From Flavobacteriaceae bacterium (GTDB lineage: Bacteria; Bacteroidota; Bacteroidia; Flavobacteriales; Flavobacteriaceae), in NCBI GenBank assembly GCA_017852395.1, contig JAFMLE010000003.1, forward strand, positions 12,190 through 76,189: a DNA stretch of 64,000 bases, in the 5' to 3' direction. Within the stretch, counting starts at the first letter, position 1. Each line of letters begins with the position of its first letter. A model generated the notes under the pieces. The model made no database searches. It was not told where the DNA came from and worked only from the letters and a program-made list of their open reading frames with translations. Below are positions 20,093-28,912 of this stretch, piece after piece. A program made the translations under genes and the position numbers.

Positions 20093-21821
20093 GCACCTTA
20101 TTTTTCTACTGTTTTTGTCTGGTGGAGTTCTTTGGGCTCAAGACCAAGAGAAACTGGGTATTCAAGAAGTGCAAGTAACCAAATCCTATACCCCAAGCCT
20201 TTCTGATGTGTTCAAAATTAGAGCGGTGCCCGAAGACATTGATTCATTAAAATCAATGAAAATACCAATCGATTTTAAGTTACTTGCAGTACCCGTAGTT
20301 TCAACATTTGTTCCCAACAAAGCCACACCACTTAAATTGCAACGTCAAGAAAGCACAATCCAATACAACAGTCTTTTGGAGTTAGGAGTTGGCAATCGTG
20401 GCCAACTCGATTTGGATTTTGGCACTTCAATAGCTTTAGATCGTCAACAGTTTTTGGGATTTGATTTTTTGAGACATCAGAGGCGTAATGTACCCAATAC
20501 CGTTTTGAAAAGTGGTCAATCGCAAACCCTTATTGGTGTTGCACACGACTATTATAACAACAACTCACACAGCTCACAACAACTTCGTTTTGAAACCCAT
20601 GGATTAAATTATTATGGTATTCCTACTACTAATGATTTAGTTGCTCAATTTCAATTTGAAAATTTGGACCCCAAACAGACCCGAAATTTTTTAAAAGGCG
20701 TATCGCACTGGGAGTGGTACGACAGTTTTGTGCAAAAAGCTACGCTATCACTTCAGCATACTTCTGACTATTTTGATACTTCAGAGCAGTTGGTCCATCT
20801 GAAAACCCAAATTAGAATTCCAATTTTTGATGCTTTTTTGGCAATAGATCCCGAATTAGATTTGGTGCATTCTGCCTTTAAGCGCGATTATTATGACAAT
20901 GAAGAACAAGCGTTCAAACAGCTCAACTTTGGAACGGGACTTCAAATAATCAATCTCAAAAATCGCTTCAAATATAAACTTGGGGTTCGTGCATACTACC
21001 TCAATTCGGGTCAAAGCGATGAGACTCAAAAGCTGTTTCTCTATCCAGATTTGACACTTTTATATCAAGGCAAAAAGAGTAAAATTAGACCTTATTTGAC
21101 TTTAGATGGCGCTCTAGAAAACAATAGTTATACGGCTTTTAGTGATCAAAACCCCTATATAGCTCCCAGTCTTGTATTGATGCCCACCGATCGGCAATGG
21201 GCAGCCAAATTGGGTTTTAATACGGTATTTGATACCGGAGTCTCTTTTGGTTTTGAGTCGTTCTATACCCAAAAACGTTGGGCACCGCTTTTTCAAAAAC
21301 TAGCTTTCAATCCCGTCACGCCCTTAGTTCCCTATGGATTTACGAACAGTTTTGAAGTGCTTTATGATCACCAAAAAACCTATGGGGCACGTATTCTTTC
21401 GAGTTTAGAATTGCAAGAAAACAATCGTATTGACATCAACATTGATTATGCCCATTACGACCAAGACACTCAGGTTGCAGCGTGGAATTTACCCAATCTA
21501 ACGGCCAATATCAAAGGTAATTTTTTGTTTTTTGACCGTATAGGACTCTTTGTCGATATGCACTATTTTGGAAATCGAACGGTGGCCAATCGTTCTGTTT
21601 TTCTCAATCAATCCCCTGCGTCAAACACTCCCGAGGCAGTGCGAATAAAAGGGGTTACTCAAACGCAAATCGAAAGCAATTATCGCTTAAACGATCAATG
21701 GAATGTTTTTGTAAAATCACAATTCTTTTTTGGCGAAAGTGCACAATTGTGGCACCATTTTCCCACCTATAATCGCCTCCTTTTGTTTGGTATTCGATAC
21801 CAATTTGATTTGACGCTCTAA
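20082..21821 (+). CDS. Outer-membrane beta-barrel protein (TonB-receptor-like barrel) paired with TPR protein
   Basis: A 579-residue exported protein with signal peptide (to about VLWAQ). A short conserved N-terminal motif (EVQVTKSYTPSLSDVFKI) is followed by many alternating amphipathic strands with aromatic girdles, ending in a C-terminal Phe-rich strand (LLFGIRYQFDLTL) typical of outer-membrane barrels. No clear plug domain or TonB box is visible, so it is not a complete TonB-dependent receptor. It overlaps the TPR gene by 11 bases, and the pairing itself suggests a joint envelope function. The Nudix gene begins 10 bases later. Confidence 0.75.
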   Translation: MKTKHLIFLLFLSGGVLWAQDQEKLGIQEVQVTKSYTPSLSDVFKIRAVPEDIDSLKSMKIPIDFKLLAVPVVSTFVPNKATPLKLQRQESTIQYNSLLELGVGNRGQLDLDFGTSIALDRQQFLGFDFLRHQRRNVPNTVLKSGQSQTLIGVAHDYYNNNSHSSQQLRFETHGLNYYGIPTTNDLVAQFQFENLDPKQTRNFLKGVSHWEWYDSFVQKATLSLQHTSDYFDTSEQLVHLKTQIRIPIFDAFLAIDPELDLVHSAFKRDYYDNEEQAFKQLNFGTGLQIINLKNRFKYKLGVRAYYLNSGQSDETQKLFLYPDLTLLYQGKKSKIRPYLTLDGALENNSYTAFSDQNPYIAPSLVLMPTDRQWAAKLGFNTVFDTGVSFGFESFYTQKRWAPLFQKLAFNPVTPLVPYGFTNSFEVLYDHQKTYGARILSSLELQENNRIDINIDYAHYDQDTQVAAWNLPNLTANIKGNFLFFDRIGLFVDMHYFGNRTVANRSVFLNQSPASNTPEAVRIKGVTQTQIESNYRLNDQWNVFVKSQFFFGESAQLWHHFPTYNRLLLFGIRYQFDLTL

Positions 21822-21831
21822 ACCGGTTGTT

Positions 21832-22476
21832 TTGACTTTAGTTGACTTACAAGACCTCATTCCAAAACTGCAACAGCTACATCTACCCGGAACCGCCGCG
21901 CAGAATCATATGGCGCCCCCCTCAAGAGCACGTTATGTAGCGATGGCTCAACGTCATTTTGATGAGCCCAAACAAGCGGCAGTCCTTTTGCTGTTGTATC
22001 CCAATCAATTTTCTAAGATTTGTTTTGCATTGATTCGACGCAATCAATACCCTGGGGCACATTCGGGACAAATTGGCTTTCCGGGCGGAAAAATCGAAAA
22101 ATCAGATGCTTCAAGTTGGGCGGCGGCCTTACGTGAAACGCAGGAAGAAATTGGAGTTGTTCAACATCAAATCAATTTGGTTCGTCCGCTAACCTCACTG
22201 TATATTCCGCCGAGCAACTTCAATGTTGCCCCTTATTTGGCATGGACATCAGAGCATCCAAAATTTAAATTGAATTCTAAAGAAGTAGCGGGTCTGATTG
22301 AGGTTCCTGTTCGTGATTTTTTGCGGTGCAAACCCCAGTGCTACCAAGACCAGTTGATTCAAAACGAGGCTGTTGAAGAGATCCCGTATTATGAGTTGCA
22401 AAATCAGCGTGTTTGGGGGGCAACAGCAATGATGTTATCGGAGTTTCAACAATTGATGTTGGCATTTGAAGGATAA
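21832..22476 (+). CDS. Nudix hydrolase, CoA pyrophosphatase type
   Basis: A 214-residue cytoplasmic Nudix hydrolase of the CoA-diphosphatase (NudL/CoAse) subgroup, which splits coenzyme A derivatives into 3',5'-ADP and phosphopantetheine. The Nudix box is GGKIEKSDASSWAAALRETQ followed by EEIG, preceded by the CoAse-type GAHSGQIGFPGGK motif. The start must be TTG at 21832: the segment before the first Met (LIPKLQQLHLPGTAAQNHMAPPSR) is conserved in the subgroup, and no ATG or GTG lies upstream in frame before the previous stop. It is the third gene of the TPR-barrel-Nudix-acyltransferase series. Confidence 0.88.
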   Translation: MTLVDLQDLIPKLQQLHLPGTAAQNHMAPPSRARYVAMAQRHFDEPKQAAVLLLLYPNQFSKICFALIRRNQYPGAHSGQIGFPGGKIEKSDASSWAAALRETQEEIGVVQHQINLVRPLTSLYIPPSNFNVAPYLAWTSEHPKFKLNSKEVAGLIEVPVRDFLRCKPQCYQDQLIQNEAVEEIPYYELQNQRVWGATAMMLSEFQQLMLAFEG

Positions 22477-22487
22477 TATTATATTTG
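22459..22487 (+). promoter_or_regulatory. Bacteroidota-type promoter before acyltransferase gene
   Basis: TTG at 22459-22461 and TATATTTG at 22480-22487 are 18 bases apart, matching the TTG/TAnnTTTG consensus. The -7 element ends 15 bases before the ATG at 22503. This also explains why the TTG at 22485, a possible start codon, is more likely promoter than start. Confidence 0.55.
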
Positions 22488-22502
22488 TTTGAATTTGAAC
22501 AT

Positions 22503-23306
22503 ATGCTGTTATTTGATAAGAATCCTTTTGGCCATTATTTAATTTTAAAAAAATGGCTCATTCGTTATATGGGGTTCATGACACACCGCCGCTATCGGGG
22601 ATTTAATGAGCTCAAAATCGAAGGTTCTGAAGTCATCAAAAAACTTCCAGACACCAACGTTCTTTTTATTTCAAATCATCAGACTTATTTTGCCGATGTT
22701 GTTGCGATGTTTCATGTATTCAACGCCAGCCTAAGTGGGCGAATCGATTCAATCAAAAATGTGGGTTATCTCTGGAATCCGAAGCTCAATATTTATTATG
22801 TAGCGGCCAAAGAAACCATGAAATCTTCAATGCTCTCAAGGTTGTTAGCCTATGCGGGATCGGTATCTATCGAGCGTACTTGGCGCGAAGCAGGTCAGGA
22901 CGTCAATCGCCCTGTCAAATTTTCGGATATTTCAAAAATAGGTACGGCACTTGAGGACGGTTGGGTAATTACTTTTCCGCAAGGCACAACAAAACCTTTT
23001 AAACCAATTCGTAAGGGTACGGCCCACATCATTAAAAAATACCAACCCATCGTGATCCCTATTGTGATCGATGGGTTTAGACGCTCTTTTGACAAAAAGG
23101 GCATCCTTATAAAAAAGAAAGGAATTTTGCAATCTATGGTTATCAAACCACCCTTAGACGTAGATTATGCCAATGATTCTATAGAGAAAATAGTAGAAAA
23201 AATCGAGTATGCGATTGAGCAACACCCTTCTTTTCTAAAAGTGATTTCCCAGAGTGATTTGGAAGCCCTAGAAAAACTTAACAAAACACGTCAATACGAA
23301 TTTTAA
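22503..23306 (+). CDS. 1-acyl-sn-glycerol-3-phosphate acyltransferase-like protein (PlsC family)
   Basis: A 267-residue lysophospholipid acyltransferase family protein that would add the second acyl chain in phosphatidic acid synthesis at the inner membrane. The catalytic His motif is NHQTYFAD, where five residues separate His and Asp, unlike the usual four (HX4D). The second motif reads FPQGTT in place of the typical FPEGTR. A hydrophobic N-terminal helix region (HYLILKKWLIRYMGF) suits membrane association. The start at 22503 follows a good promoter. An alternative role, for example acylation of another lipid, is possible given the motif changes. Confidence 0.82.
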   Translation: MLLFDKNPFGHYLILKKWLIRYMGFMTHRRYRGFNELKIEGSEVIKKLPDTNVLFISNHQTYFADVVAMFHVFNASLSGRIDSIKNVGYLWNPKLNIYYVAAKETMKSSMLSRLLAYAGSVSIERTWREAGQDVNRPVKFSDISKIGTALEDGWVITFPQGTTKPFKPIRKGTAHIIKKYQPIVIPIVIDGFRRSFDKKGILIKKKGILQSMVIKPPLDVDYANDSIEKIVEKIEYAIEQHPSFLKVISQSDLEALEKLNKTRQYEF

Positions 23307-23307
23307 T

Positions 23308-24048
23308 TTATTCGGTGATGATTCCCGCACAACTAATTCTAGCTCCCGCGGCTCCAGAAGGCTGCGATACCAAATCGTCTTGACCTTGATGAACGATGAT
23401 CGCTTTTCCGACAATATTTTTAACAGGGTCATCACAATCAAGACACCATAAATCGGTTTTAAAATTGACCATACCATGTCCGGACGCATCGGCTTCAAAA
23501 TTGCCAATATCACCACGGTGAAACCCATCGGTGCTTCCCCAAAATCCATGATTTTCGAAGGTTGGATTCCAGTGTCCACCCGTAGATGTGCCATCTTCGG
23601 AGCTACAATCTGCTGTTTCGTGTAGGTGGATGGCATGCGTTCCTTCTGACAGTCCATTGATGTGTGCTTCAAGCGATACCATACCATCTGCTTCTGTCAG
23701 GGTTACCATACCCGTGGTTTGTGTACCACTTTTGGCATTCAAACTGACTTTGATTTTTTTACGAATTTCGATTTCGATTGCTTCGCCATCTTTAGATTGG
23801 GTATATGCGGCTATTTTTTCTTTGACTTCAGCTTCTGGCCCTTGGTAAACCTCGATAGTTTCGGTTTGCTCACCTCTAGATTCTTTCTGGATGGTAACGG
23901 TTGCTTTTACGGTTTGATCGTCAACCCGTTCCATTTTGACCTTAACAGATTGTTTGACTTCTTTATTGTTAGAGCCACAACTTGTTAGGAGTACTAAAGT
24001 GCTTATTAGGGCAATACATAGGTGATTAAAATTTTTCATTTTTTTCAA
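23308..24048 (-). CDS. sodC: Cu/Zn superoxide dismutase lipoprotein
   Basis: A 246-residue lipoprotein (TLVLLTSCGSN) with a C-terminal Cu/Zn SOD domain (about residues 110-246). Metal ligands are seen in HAIHLHE, GGHWNP, NHGFWG, HRGDIGNFE and IIVHQGQDD, and the disulfide Cys pair in ADCSSEDG and ISCAG. It disproportionates superoxide in the envelope. An extra N-terminal region (residues 30-110) rich in charged residues and beta strands (KMERVDDQTVKATVTIQ) precedes the domain and resembles nothing I recognise. It starts 2 bases after the stop of the large propeller gene upstream, so they form an operon, and it is convergent with the acyltransferase (1 base between). Confidence 0.93.
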   Translation of the reverse strand: MKKMKNFNHLCIALISTLVLLTSCGSNNKEVKQSVKVKMERVDDQTVKATVTIQKESRGEQTETIEVYQGPEAEVKEKIAAYTQSKDGEAIEIEIRKKIKVSLNAKSGTQTTGMVTLTEADGMVSLEAHINGLSEGTHAIHLHETADCSSEDGTSTGGHWNPTFENHGFWGSTDGFHRGDIGNFEADASGHGMVNFKTDLWCLDCDDPVKNIVGKAIIVHQGQDDLVSQPSGAAGARISCAGIITE

Positions 24049-24050
24049 TT

Positions 24051-27000
24051 TTATTTGGTAAACGATAATTCTTCAGTTGATTTAAAGGGTGATGGAAGCT
24101 GCTTTTCCATCTCTGTTCTGAAAGGAGTCCATTGGTCTTTAAAAAAGGAATTGGTTGCTTTCAGTGCCTCGTTGAGCTGCTTTTGTGCGTGCTCTATGAG
24201 TGTTTTTTCGGTTTGTGTAATCCCCGATTTTCGGGTTTGTACATAGCGTGAAGCTCCGTATATACGGTTCATAACGGTTGGCTCCGGATTACGGGTAATT
24301 CCTTGACGTTTGTCTTCTTTGCCAATATAACGGGCCACTTCTTCATCAATGGTTTTAAGTAGGTCATCGCATTTTTCGATAACGGACTTATACTGCTCTT
24401 TATCTAATTCTTGCATCATCTTCTTAAGCTCCGTTACTGTTTTTTTGCTTTCAGCAAGCTGTTTGGTTGCCTTATGTGCCAATCCAACCATTTTTTCTAA
24501 ATCTTGTGCCGCATCATAAACGGACTTCAACGCATCTAAATCTGTTGGAATTCTTGGGTCGGTAGCTACCGTAATCCATTGTTCATTTTGTGAATCTCCA
24601 TATGACAAGATCGCTTTGTACTTTCCGGGTAAAACCGTTACACCGCTTGGTTCACGTGTTGATTTTCTTAGAGTACGAGAGGGGGAAGGACTTCCTTTCT
24701 CATCCATACGCCAGTACCAACGGTGCAGCCCTTTTTCTTTGGGCATTTTTTGTGTTAAGGTTCTTATCAGTCGCTCTCCGTCATAAATTTTTAGACGCAA
24801 AGTATCTGTAGATGATGCAGATTTTGGATTGGCAAAATAGGTAAACATTGCTCCAGATGCTCTATTGGTTCCGTTATACAGCGCATCACCTCCAAACCTT
24901 GAGCCTGTAGCTTGCTGGTAGGCCGCCAGATAGGCTGTTGGTGGTTCAAACAAATGTACGGTTTTGTCACTTATGCCCGAGTCTTGTGCGAGTGCTCTAA
25001 GGGGGCGTATGTCATCCAATACCCATGCCGCACGGCCAAAGGTTCCGATAACCAAATCGTGTTCTCTTGGATGAATAACGAGGTCTTTGGTTGAAACCGT
25101 TGGGAAAACTTTTTTATCAAATTTTTGCCAATGTGCACCACGATCTATTGATATGTAAAGACCGTCATCGGTGCCCAAAAATAGCAGGTTGGGAGTGACG
25201 GGGTCTTCTAATATTGAAAGTGTATAACTGGCAACGTCTTTTTCATCAACAATACGTTCCCATTTTTTACCATAATTGGTCGTACGATAAACATAGGGGG
25301 TATAGTTGAAACGTCTGTAATCATTGGCGACCAAAAGTGCTTCTCCTTTGTTTTTGTTAGAAGCTTTGATTTGGGTAATCCAACTTCCCTCAGGAAGATC
25401 CTTGAGTCCTTTGGAGACATCATTCCATTGTTTACCACCATCCATAGTAAGGTGTACTTTGCCGTCGTCGCTGGCGGTCCAGATTACATCTTTTTGAAGC
25501 GGATCGGGTTCGATGACCAGTAGGGTACAGTGATTTTCTGCACCGGTAGCATCCATGGTCAAACCGCCACTGTCACTTTGTTTTTGTTTTTCGGGATCAT
25601 TGGTGGTTAGGTCGGGTGAAATAACTTCCCAAGTCAACCCTTTATCGGTGCTTTTGTGTACAAACTGACTGCCAAAATATACGGTACTGTTATCAAAAGG
25701 GTCTTGGCCAATGGCGGCGTTCCAATTGAAGCGCAACTGTACATCTGGGTCCGGATGCGTGGGCCGAACGCCGTAGTTGTTTCCGGTAATCCAATCGTAT
25801 CGAACCACATTACCTTGTTGACTCATAGCATATCCATAGCGGGAGTCATCTCGGTCAGGTACGACATCAAAGCCATCGCCAAAGGCAATTTCTTGCCAGT
25901 AGCTGTTTCGGATGCCTTGATCACGCCATACGTATGCAGGGCCACGCCAAGAGCCATTATCTTGCATACCTCCATAGACGTTGTACGGATATTCATTGTC
26001 CACAGCAATGTGATAGAATTGAGCAACAGGAATGTTACCTACAAAACGCCAAGATTGACCGCGGTCTTTGGTAATGTTCATTCCTCCGTCATTGCCATCG
26101 ATCATAAATTTTCCGTTTTCGGGATGAATCCACCAGGCGTGGTGGTCGGGGTGTACTCCATTAGATACACCATAGGCAGGCATCAGTTCTTTAAAACTTT
26201 TTCCACCATCCTCGGAGACATTGACATATGTAAATACCGAATATACCCGGTTTTCATTTTGTGGATCTACAAAAATATCTGAGTAATAAAAGGGTCGATT
26301 TCCGATTTCGTCCTTGTCGTTTATTTTTTGCCACTTAAACCCGCCGTCATCAGAACGGTACAAGGCATTTTTTTGTGCCTCTACCAGCGCATATATTCGG
26401 TTAGGATCACTGGGCGCAATGGCCAAGCCAATACGGCCAAGGTCTCCTTTGGGTAAACCGTCTTTTTCAGTTTTTTTGCTCCATGTATTTCCACCATCAA
26501 AACTAATGTACAATCCACTTCCGGGTCCTCCGGAGTTAAAAAACCAAGGATCTCTTTTGTGCTCCCAAAGTGCCGCAATCAGCTTATTGGGATTGCTGGG
26601 GTCCATAACAAGATCTGCAGCCCCTGTTTGTTCATTTGCAAAAAGGATTCTCTTCCAAGATTGCCCTCCATCTGTGGTTTTGTAAACCCCACGCTCGGGA
26701 TGGCTGCCCCAGGGAGAACCTATGGCTGCTACATAAACTGTGTTGGGGTCGGTAGGGTCGATGATGATACGGTGAATATGCCTTGTTTTTTCGAGTCCCA
26801 TAGCGGTCCAGTTTCGACCGCCATCAAGAGATTTATATATTCCGTATCCGCCATTTAGACTGTTTCTTGGATTACCTTCACCGGTACCGATCCAGAGTAC
26901 ATCTGGATTGCTTTGCTGTATAGCAACAGCTCCTACCGACGCTGTAATTTGATCCTCAAATAATGGTTCCCATTTGATGCCACCACTGCTAGACTTCCAA

Positions 27001-27197
27001 AGCCCTCCAGAGGCCGTACCTACATACATGATGTCAGGTTGCTTATGAACGACATCAATTGCAGTTACTCGACCGCTCATTCCTCCAGGACCAATGTTTC
27101 GGGCAGGAGTTTGTTTTAACCAACTTGGATCAAAAGTTTGCCCATTGGAGATGGATGTAATCAATGCAACTAACAGAAATAATATGGTTTTTTTCAT
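24051..27197 (-). CDS. Secreted sortilin/BNR-type beta-propeller protein (VPS10-like glycosyl-hydrolase-fold family)
   Basis: A 1048-residue exported protein with a cleavable signal (ending near SNGQ). The first 720 residues hold repeated Asp-box-like turns (SSSGGIKW, SLDGGRNW, TTDGGQSW, SFDGGNTW, SDDGGFKW, SEDGGKSF, STDKGLTW, TMDGGKQW, STDRGAHW-like) that build one or two large beta-propellers of the VPS10/sortilin type. The remaining part has an FG-like beta domain and then a helical, possibly coiled-coil segment (about 880-990). Bacteroidota carry this family widely; it is often annotated glycosyl hydrolase but a catalytic site has not been visible to me. It shares an operon with sodC. A protein-binding role at the surface is as likely as catalysis. 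Confidence 0.8.
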   Translation of the reverse strand: MKKTILFLLVALITSISNGQTFDPSWLKQTPARNIGPGGMSGRVTAIDVVHKQPDIMYVGTASGGLWKSSSGGIKWEPLFEDQITASVGAVAIQQSNPDVLWIGTGEGNPRNSLNGGYGIYKSLDGGRNWTAMGLEKTRHIHRIIIDPTDPNTVYVAAIGSPWGSHPERGVYKTTDGGQSWKRILFANEQTGAADLVMDPSNPNKLIAALWEHKRDPWFFNSGGPGSGLYISFDGGNTWSKKTEKDGLPKGDLGRIGLAIAPSDPNRIYALVEAQKNALYRSDDGGFKWQKINDKDEIGNRPFYYSDIFVDPQNENRVYSVFTYVNVSEDGGKSFKELMPAYGVSNGVHPDHHAWWIHPENGKFMIDGNDGGMNITKDRGQSWRFVGNIPVAQFYHIAVDNEYPYNVYGGMQDNGSWRGPAYVWRDQGIRNSYWQEIAFGDGFDVVPDRDDSRYGYAMSQQGNVVRYDWITGNNYGVRPTHPDPDVQLRFNWNAAIGQDPFDNSTVYFGSQFVHKSTDKGLTWEVISPDLTTNDPEKQKQSDSGGLTMDATGAENHCTLLVIEPDPLQKDVIWTASDDGKVHLTMDGGKQWNDVSKGLKDLPEGSWITQIKASNKNKGEALLVANDYRRFNYTPYVYRTTNYGKKWERIVDEKDVASYTLSILEDPVTPNLLFLGTDDGLYISIDRGAHWQKFDKKVFPTVSTKDLVIHPREHDLVIGTFGRAAWVLDDIRPLRALAQDSGISDKTVHLFEPPTAYLAAYQQATGSRFGGDALYNGTNRASGAMFTYFANPKSASSTDTLRLKIYDGERLIRTLTQKMPKEKGLHRWYWRMDEKGSPSPSRTLRKSTREPSGVTVLPGKYKAILSYGDSQNEQWITVATDPRIPTDLDALKSVYDAAQDLEKMVGLAHKATKQLAESKKTVTELKKMMQELDKEQYKSVIEKCDDLLKTIDEEVARYIGKEDKRQGITRNPEPTVMNRIYGASRYVQTRKSGITQTEKTLIEHAQKQLNEALKATNSFFKDQWTPFRTEMEKQLPSPFKSTEELSFTK

Positions 27198-27306
27198 CGA
27201 TGATTTTTTTTAGTTTCTAAATATAACAATTAACCGGTCATTCAACCTAAAATTGATTTGGATCCTCATAGAATTTTGTTGCGTGATCTACTAAAGATTT
27301 ATCCCT

Positions 27307-27314
27307 TATCTTTG
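27307..27314 (+). promoter_or_regulatory. Possible -7 element immediately before DUF3089 gene
   Basis: TATCTTTG fits TAnnTTTG and ends only four bases before the ATG at 27319. If real, the mRNA would be leaderless or nearly so. TTG elements at 27276-27281 are too far upstream (about 25 bases), so this is tentative. Confidence 0.3.
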
Positions 27315-27318
27315 AGGC

Positions 27319-28332
27319 ATGAAAAAGAGTCTTATAATTATCATACTGATGCTGCTGTTATTGGGGTGTAAAAGCCCATACCAATCCATTAATTTTGATG
27401 TAAATAACCTCCCTGCTGCTCCAGATTATTCGCAGACAAAAAGCTGGGCTGTTTTGCCCCAAAATTATCCTCCATCACTTCTGAAGATTGTTGGGGAAGG
27501 TCAAGAGCACCAAACTGATGTTTTTTATATCTACCCCACCTTACTAACGGATCGGAATAACACCGACTGGAATGCCGATATTTGGGATCCCAAAATTCGC
27601 AATAAAGTATTGGGTTCGGCAATAAAATATCAGGCTTCGGCCTGGGGTGCAGCTGCCAATATCTATGCCCCGTTTTATCGACAAGCACACTATCGTGTTT
27701 TTGTCGAGCCTTTTAAGAGTCAGGGAGTTGCTGCTTGGGAAATTGCATATGAAGATGTCAAATCAGCTTTTTTGTACTATTTAGAACACTACAATAGTGG
27801 CAAACCAATCATCATTGCTGCGCATAGTCAGGGGAGTATGCATGCCAAAAGACTCCTCGCAGATTTTTTTGATGATAAACCCCTTCAGAAACAATTGGTT
27901 GCAGCCTATTTGATTGGCACCAAGTTGTCAAAAGATACCTATAAAACCATTCGACCAATGGAACAGCCCGACACCATAGGAGGTTTTGTTTCTTGGAATT
28001 CGTATAAGCTAAAAAAATTGCCCAAGTCCTACGAAACGTATTTTAAAAATAGTGTTACAACCAATCCCATTACATGGAATGGTTTAGATAAAACAAATTT
28101 TGAAGACCATAAAGGAGTACTTTACACCGACACCAAAATATATCCTCAAAGCCTCAAAATTGAACGTATCAATGGGTTGATATGGGTCAGTTTGCCCAAA
28201 ATCCCTAAACGATTGTTATTCTCGTTCATCAAAAATTACCACTATGCGGACATCAATTTATTTTGGGGGGACATTCGTGAAAACGCCAAACAACGTGCTG
28301 CAAATTGGCACAAAATTTATGGGGACGACTAA
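27319..28332 (+). CDS. DUF3089 alpha/beta-hydrolase-like lipoprotein
   Basis: A 337-residue lipoprotein (MLLLLGCKS) of the DUF3089 family. The family signature TDVFYIYPTLLTD...WNADI is present near residue 70, and a nucleophile elbow AAHSQGSMHA (about residues 173-182) carries the candidate catalytic Ser in an HSQGS version of GxSxG. The fold is alpha/beta-hydrolase, so an esterase or lipase-like activity is expected, but no member function is known to me. Its stop overlaps the start of the next gene by one base (TAATG), so it is translationally coupled to a PNPOx-like flavoprotein. Confidence 0.85.
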   Translation: MKKSLIIIILMLLLLGCKSPYQSINFDVNNLPAAPDYSQTKSWAVLPQNYPPSLLKIVGEGQEHQTDVFYIYPTLLTDRNNTDWNADIWDPKIRNKVLGSAIKYQASAWGAAANIYAPFYRQAHYRVFVEPFKSQGVAAWEIAYEDVKSAFLYYLEHYNSGKPIIIAAHSQGSMHAKRLLADFFDDKPLQKQLVAAYLIGTKLSKDTYKTIRPMEQPDTIGGFVSWNSYKLKKLPKSYETYFKNSVTTNPITWNGLDKTNFEDHKGVLYTDTKIYPQSLKIERINGLIWVSLPKIPKRLLFSFIKNYHYADINLFWGDIRENAKQRAANWHKIYGDD

Positions 28333-28868
28333 TGCTAACCGAAATTTTTGATTCTGCAATTAAGCAGTGGACTGCAGCACCAAAATATAGCAAACATCTA
28401 TTTCGATACCCTGTACTAGCTACTGTGTCAGAGACGGGTCACCCCGAAATGCGTACCGTTGTTTTGCGGGCATTTGATCCCAAAACAATGCAGTTTACGA
28501 TCTATACCGACAGCCGCTCTAACAAAATCAAATCCCTTAACAACAACCCCAATGCGCAGCTCTACTTTTACGATAAACGAAAGTTCTGGCAATTGTTGGT
28601 TCAATTAGAGCTAAAACAGCTGTCATCCCAACACGAGGATTTCAAGCAAATAACTGGAGCCGCCACAAAAGACTATACCAGCCTGCTTGCACCAGGCACT
28701 CCAATTGGAAACCCAAACGAATTAGCCTATTCTGATCAAAAAAATTATTTTATCAAAGTAGTTTTGCAAGCACAATCCATTGAGAGTCTAAAACTCAAAA
28801 GGCCAAATCATGTTCGGGTGCGTTTCGAAAAAAAATCAGCTTGGGCAGGAACCTATCTAAGTCCATAA
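28332..28868 (+). CDS. Pyridoxamine 5'-phosphate oxidase family flavoprotein
   Basis: A 178-residue cytoplasmic split-barrel flavoprotein of the PNPOx-related group. The FMN-binding strand MRTVVLRAFDPKTMQFTIYTD and SRSNKIKSLNNNPNAQLYFYD are typical, and the C-terminal FEKKSAWAGTYLSP resembles the family's dimerisation tail. It is shorter than PdxH and lacks its full C-terminal RR.R motif, so real pyridoxamine phosphate oxidase activity is doubtful; an FMN-dependent reductase is equally possible. The ATG at 28332 is chosen because it overlaps the previous stop as TAATG. Confidence 0.82.
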   Translation: MLTEIFDSAIKQWTAAPKYSKHLFRYPVLATVSETGHPEMRTVVLRAFDPKTMQFTIYTDSRSNKIKSLNNNPNAQLYFYDKRKFWQLLVQLELKQLSSQHEDFKQITGAATKDYTSLLAPGTPIGNPNELAYSDQKNYFIKVVLQAQSIESLKLKRPNHVRVRFEKKSAWAGTYLSP

Positions 28869-28871
28869 ATG

Positions 28872-28896
28872 GTTAAAATATTTTTTTTATTTTAAC
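28872..28896. repeat. AT-rich perfect inverted repeat upstream of Gfo/Idh operon
   Basis: GTTAAAATA at 28872 and TATTTTAAC at 28888 form a perfect 9-bp inverted repeat around a run of seven T. It sits between the PNPOx-like stop (28868) and the Gfo/Idh start (28913). It could be an operator or a weak terminator; nothing more can be said from sequence. Confidence 0.45.
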
Positions 28897-28912
28897 TAAA
28901 ATTTAGAGACTT

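Noticed and set aside
25656-26282. Rightward 208-codon frame inside the sortilin-like gene
   Set aside because: It is antisense to a well supported repeat protein and lacks any domain sense; long antisense frames are expected opposite repetitive propeller codons.
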